DNA of 64,000 nt from positions 6,131,538 through 6,195,537 of the forward strand of contig NC_087084.1 in the NCBI RefSeq assembly GCF_026151205.1, read 5' to 3'. Shown here piece after piece: positions 60,275-64,000 of the stretch. The notes under the pieces were generated by a model. The model ran no database searches. It was not told the origin of the DNA and saw nothing but the letters and a program-made list of their open reading frames with translations. This DNA comes from Bolinopsis microptera. Its lineage: Eukaryota; Ctenophora; Tentaculata; Lobata; Bolinopsidae. The translations under genes were made by a program, and so were the position numbers. The stretch's first letter is position 1. Every line of letters starts with the position of its first letter.

Positions 60275-60351
60275 TCAAATAGGTACAATGCCAAACGGTT
60301 AATAACCGGCTAATAACCGGCTTTTAGCCGATTGGAATTGTACCTATTTCT
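60275..60351. repeat. Hairpin AAATAGGTACAAT...ATTGTACCTATTT in each array unit (also ~61579 and ~62875)
   Basis: The inverted termini enclose TTAATAACCGGCTAATAACC GGCTTTTAGCCG, itself repetitive. Present between consecutive peptide genes. The termini in later units differ slightly (AAACAGG). Confidence 0.75.
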
Positions 60352-60665
60352 CTATTTGCTGTGAAATGTAAATTGAGGTTAATCTGTAAATATTTTAAAT
60401 TCGCACTGAAATTCTAGAAATAAAGCGTTTCTATTTTCTCTCGTTGCTTCTATTTCTAGCAGAAAAAAGTAACTTAATTAATATTTCTGATTTTTAGTGT
60501 TGATTCAAATTTTGATTATATAACAGTTTTTTTAAAAATAAAAATAAGATAGTCTTCCCCCGAAAACCTCACTTTAACCCTGATAAACCTCAAAACCTCA
60601 TTATCTTCACTCAATCTTATTAGCATTAAGGAGTGTGGAGTGTAACAGTAAAACTCACAACGAGA

Positions 60666-61114
60666 ATGAACAATGTCGGGATAGTCCTTTTGTTGGTGTG
60701 TGTGCTGAACGTTGTGGTCAACACTGCAGATATCAACGGAGCAGAAATCAATAAAGGTCTCGAGAAGAGGGCTACTTTAGATTCGGAGTAAGACATTCTT
60801 TATTTATTAGTTAATGACACGTAATTTATCTATTTCCCAATGAATGATCCATTATTTATTTGTTAGTTTCTGATACAGTGACAGTTTATTTGAAATTCGA
60901 TTAAAAAGCACCAGCTCCAGTCCAAAATTGAGCATCTAAAATAAAATCATATTTACATAGCATAATTTATTATTTATTCGAATCCTCAAATATGGACCAT
61001 GATAACCAAAATACTTACCCCCTCAGCTGCTTAGCAAAGTGCTATGATGGCTACCTCATTGAAAAAACCTCCACAAGATGGAACGTCCTGATGAGTTGTG
61101 TGACAAACTGCTAG
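60666..61114 (+). CDS. Secreted four-cysteine peptide prepropeptide, array copy 2
   Basis: Exon 1 is 60666-60787 and exon 2 is 61027-61114; GTAAGAC and CCCTCAG borders, phases fit, total 69 codons plus stop. A signal peptide (MNNVGIVLLLVCVLNVVVNT) and a short acidic propeptide end at LEKR, a dibasic cleavage site. The mature peptide would be 34 residues with four cysteines spaced C-x3-C-x18-C-x3-C, the last residue being Cys. Paired CxxxC motifs suggest a two-helix hairpin tied by two disulfides, a layout known from some channel-active venom peptides and defence peptides (alpha-hairpinins). Toxin, defence or signalling function is inference. AATAAA at 60419, upstream, belongs to copy 1; the equivalent for this copy is near 61709. 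Confidence 0.75.
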
Positions 61115-61955
61115 CGGAAGCGCACTCGGTGCATTGTCCTGTAATTGCTAGCAAGAACTTGGGGCGATGTGTTGCAAGTGCTAGTCAGGGAGATCGGCAC
61201 AATGCTCTGTATTTGGAGATTTGACTATTCCCAGCAGGGCATTTTACGTGTGGCTGCAGATTTTATTTTATCTTTGGACTTTGATTTGGACATTGGGGTC
61301 GTTCACATATTACGTAATCACAGGGGAATGGGGGTTCTAATTGATTACGCTAGTGATTGCGTAATATGTGAACGACCCCATGAAAGTGCACTTTAACTAA
61401 ACCTGGTTCACACTGATTTAACGGCCCAGCAGTGTTTTCCAGGTTATTGTTGTGTGTTCTGTTGTGCAGGTCAAACATTTCTAATTCTAATCAGCACAAT
61501 CATGTACGATATAAGGTAATCTATGTGTTCATGTGATATTACTGTACTATGCGTCTAATGTCTATGTGAAATGGTCAAACAGGTACAATGCCAAACGGTT
61601 AATAACCGGCTAATAACCGGCTTTTAGCCGATTGGAATTGTACCTATTTGCTGTGAAATGTAAATTGAGGTTAATCTGTAAATATTTTAAATTCGCACTG
61701 AAATTCTAGAAATAAAGCGTTTCTATTTTCTCTCGTTGCTTCTATTTCTAGCAGAAAAAAGTAACTTAATTAATATTTCTGATTTTTAGTGTTGATTCAA
61801 ATTTTGATTCTAGCTGTTTTGTTTTTAATAAAAATAAGATAGTCTTCCCCCGAAAACCTCACTTTAACCCTGATAAACCTCAAAACCTCATTATCTTCAC
61901 TCAATCTTATTAGCATTAAGGAGTGTGGAGTGTAACAGTAAAACTCGCAACGAGA

Positions 61956-62409
61956 ATGAACAATGTCGGGATAGTCCTTTTGTTGGTGTGTGTACTGAAC
62001 GTCGTGGTCAACACTGCAGATATCAACGGAGCAGAAATCAATAGAGGTCTCGAGAAGAGGGCTACTTTAGATTCGGAGTAAGACATTCTTTATTTATTAG
62101 TTAATGACACGTCATTTATCTATTTCCCAATGAATGATCCATTATTTATTTGTTAGTTTCTGATACAGTGACAGTTTATTTGAATATCTGTCGATTAAAA
62201 AGCAACCAGCTCCAGTCCAAAATTGAGCATCTAAAATAAAATCATATTTACATAGCATAATTTATTATTTATTCGAATCCTCAAATATGGACCATGATAA
62301 CCAAAATACTTACCCCCTCAGCTGCTTAGCAAAGTGCTATGATGGCTACCTCATTGAAAAAACCTCCACAAGATGGAACGTCCTGATGAGTTGTGTGACA
62401 AACTGCTAG
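61956..62409 (+). CDS. Secreted four-cysteine peptide prepropeptide, array copy 3
   Basis: Exon 1 is 61956-62077 and exon 2 is 62322-62409. Same layout as copy 2, with one visible propeptide change (INR in place of INK before GLEKR) and an identical exon 2, so the predicted mature peptide is the same. Promoter-proximal DNA (ATTAAGGAGTGTGGAGTGTA, about 45 bases before ATG) is conserved among copies 2-4. No TATA box is evident. Confidence 0.75.
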
Positions 62410-63252
62410 CGGAAGCGCACTCGGTGCATTGTCCTGTAATTGCTAGCAAGAACTTGGGGCGATGTGTTGCAAGTGCTAGTCAGGGAGATCGGCACAATGC
62501 TCTGTATTTGGAGATTTGACTATTCCCAGCAGGGCATTTTACGTGTGGCTGCAGATTTTATTTTATCTTTGGACTTTGATTTGGACATTGGGGTCGTTCA
62601 CATTTATTACGTAATCACAGGGGAATGGGGGTTCTAATTGATTACGCTAGTGATTGCGTAATATGTGAACGACCCCATTAAAGTGCACTTTAACTAAACC
62701 TGGTTCACACTGATTTAACGGCCCAGCAGTGTTTTCCAGGTTATTGTTGTGTGTTCTGTTGTGCAGGTCAAACATTTCTAATTCTAATCAGCACAATCAT
62801 GTACGATATAAGGTAATCTATGTGTTCATGTGATATTACTGTACTATGCGTCTAATGTCTATGTGAAATGGTCAAACAGGTACAATGCCAAACGGTTAAT
62901 AACCGGCTAATAACCGGCTTTTAGCCGATTGGAATTGTACCTATTTGCTGTGAAATGTAAATTGAGGTTAATCTGTAAATATTTTAAATTCGCACTGAAA
63001 TTCTAGAAATAAAGCGTTTCTATTTTCTCTCATTGCTTCTATTTCTAGCAGAAAAAAGTAACTTAATTAATATTTCTGATTTTTAGTGTTGATTCAAATT
63101 TTGATTCTAGCTGTTTTGTGTTTTCTAAAAATAAGATAGTCTTCCCCCGAAAACCTCACTTTAACCCTGATAAACCTCAAAACCTCATTATCTTCACTCA
63201 ATCTTATTAGCATTAAGGAGTGTGGAGTGTAACAGTAAAACTCGCAACGAGA

Positions 63253-63729
63253 ATGAACAATGTCGGGATAGTCCTTTTGTTGGTGTGTGTACTGAACGTC
63301 GTGGTCAACACTGCAGATATCAACATCCCAGAAATCAATAGAGGTCTCGAGAAGAGGGCTACTTTAGATTCAGAGTAAGACATTCTTTATTTATTAGTTA
63401 ATGACACTTCATTTATCTATTTCCCAATGAATGATCCATTATTTATTTGTTAGTTTATGATACAGTGACAGTTTATTTGAAATTATCTGGTCGATTAAAA
63501 AGCACCAGCTCCAGTCCAAAATGGAGCATCTAAAATAAAATCATAACTATAGTGAAGATGACATATTTACATAGCATAATTTATTATTTATTCGAATCCT
63601 CAAATATGGACCATGATAATCAAAATACTTACCCCCCTCAGCTGCTTAGCAAAGTGCTATGATGGCTACCTCATTGAAAAAACCTCCACAAGATGGAACG
63701 TCCTGATGAGTTGTGTGACAAACTGCTAG
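63253..63729 (+). CDS. Secreted four-cysteine peptide prepropeptide, array copy 4
   Basis: Exon 1 is 63253-63374 and exon 2 is 63642-63729. The propeptide differs from copy 3 (ADINIPEIN rather than ADINGAEIN). The mature region encoded by exon 2 is unchanged. The intron carries a 20-base insertion (about 63545-63565). Array homology stops at about 63890, where copies 1-3 have the MITE. Confidence 0.75.
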
Positions 63730-63894
63730 CGGAAGCGCACTCGGTGCATTGTCCTGTAATTGCTAGCAAGAACTTGGCGCAATGTGTTGCAAGTGCTAGT
63801 AAGGGAGATCGGCACAATGCTCTGTATTTGGAGATTTGACTATTCCCAACAGGGCATTTTACGTGTGGCTGTAGATTTGGACATTGTTAGCGCT

Positions 63895-64000
63895 CAGCGG
63901 GTCCGGACTCTACGGCATGAGACACTACAGCGGGAGATTTGTCGGCGCAAAGAATTAGGGTGAGGATTTTCCCTCAACCTAATCCTCATGCATTTACAAA
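63895..64000. repeat. Inverted border repeat right of the peptide array
   Basis: CGGGAGATTTGTCGGCGCAA matches, inverted, the block TTGCACCGACAAATCTCCCG at about 59276-59296. The CCCTCAACCTAA...CCTCATG stretch after it is in direct orientation to its left-side counterpart, so the element is internally rearranged. Continues past the window. Confidence 0.6.

Noticed and set aside
59844-63963. Four similar ~65-residue open frames starting MLARTW downstream of each peptide gene
   Set aside because: They lie in the duplicated 3' region, run into the MITE, and vary in length by indels. Their conservation is explained by the recent duplications.

Overview
This is a eukaryotic, animal-type genome window, AT-rich and full of repeats. 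Its cellular genes are split by short GT-AG introns of roughly 40-400 bases. They encode a motile-cilium coiled-coil/IQ protein, an LRRC46-like protein, a FAF1-like UAS-UBX protein, a 7-transmembrane receptor and secreted prepropeptides. There are no operons or bacterial features. The abundance and mix of mobile DNA (non-LTR elements, Penelope-like RTs, Harbinger, pogo-like, MULE, TTAA foldbacks, MITEs) together with KR-processed secreted precursors suggest an invertebrate. A cnidarian is my guess only; the sequence does not prove it.

Layout. 0-3.4 kb: minus-strand multi-exon gene of an uncharacterised, probably transposase-derived family, cut by the left edge. 3.6-21.8 kb: no host gene that I can support. 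It holds a (CAGA)n tract, a duplicated ~0.7 kb repeat, five minisatellites, a Harbinger relic, two pogo-like copies and a LINE tail. 21.8-22.5 kb: minus-strand secreted Lys/Ala/Pro-rich precursor with three 63-residue repeats. 23-24.8 kb: minisatellite invaded by a LINE and a MULE. 26.4-31 kb: two convergent Penelope-like reverse transcriptases, one intact. 31-36.7 kb: palindromes, a TTAA-flanked foldback element and a LINE relic.

36.9-54.5 kb is the gene-rich core. An LRRC46-like gene (+) carries a 7TM receptor gene (-) inside one intron. It is followed 0.6 kb later by a DRC9/IQCG-like gene (+), which has a TTAA element plus LINE in a large intron. Tail-to-tail with that lies the 3' half of a FAF1-like gene (-). 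Exon phases were checked by hand and close throughout these genes, which strongly supports the models. LRRC46 and DRC9 homologues are both flagellar/ciliary proteins, so the adjacent pair may share expression.

54.7-57.7 kb is a 3 kb foldback element with ~1.05 kb arms. 59.4-63.9 kb is a tandem array of four two-exon genes for a small secreted four-cysteine peptide; the first copy is frameshifted.

Recurring theme: several minisatellites have grown out of exon ends. The clearest is a 41-bp array that copies the end of a FAF1 exon together with its 5' splice site fourteen times.
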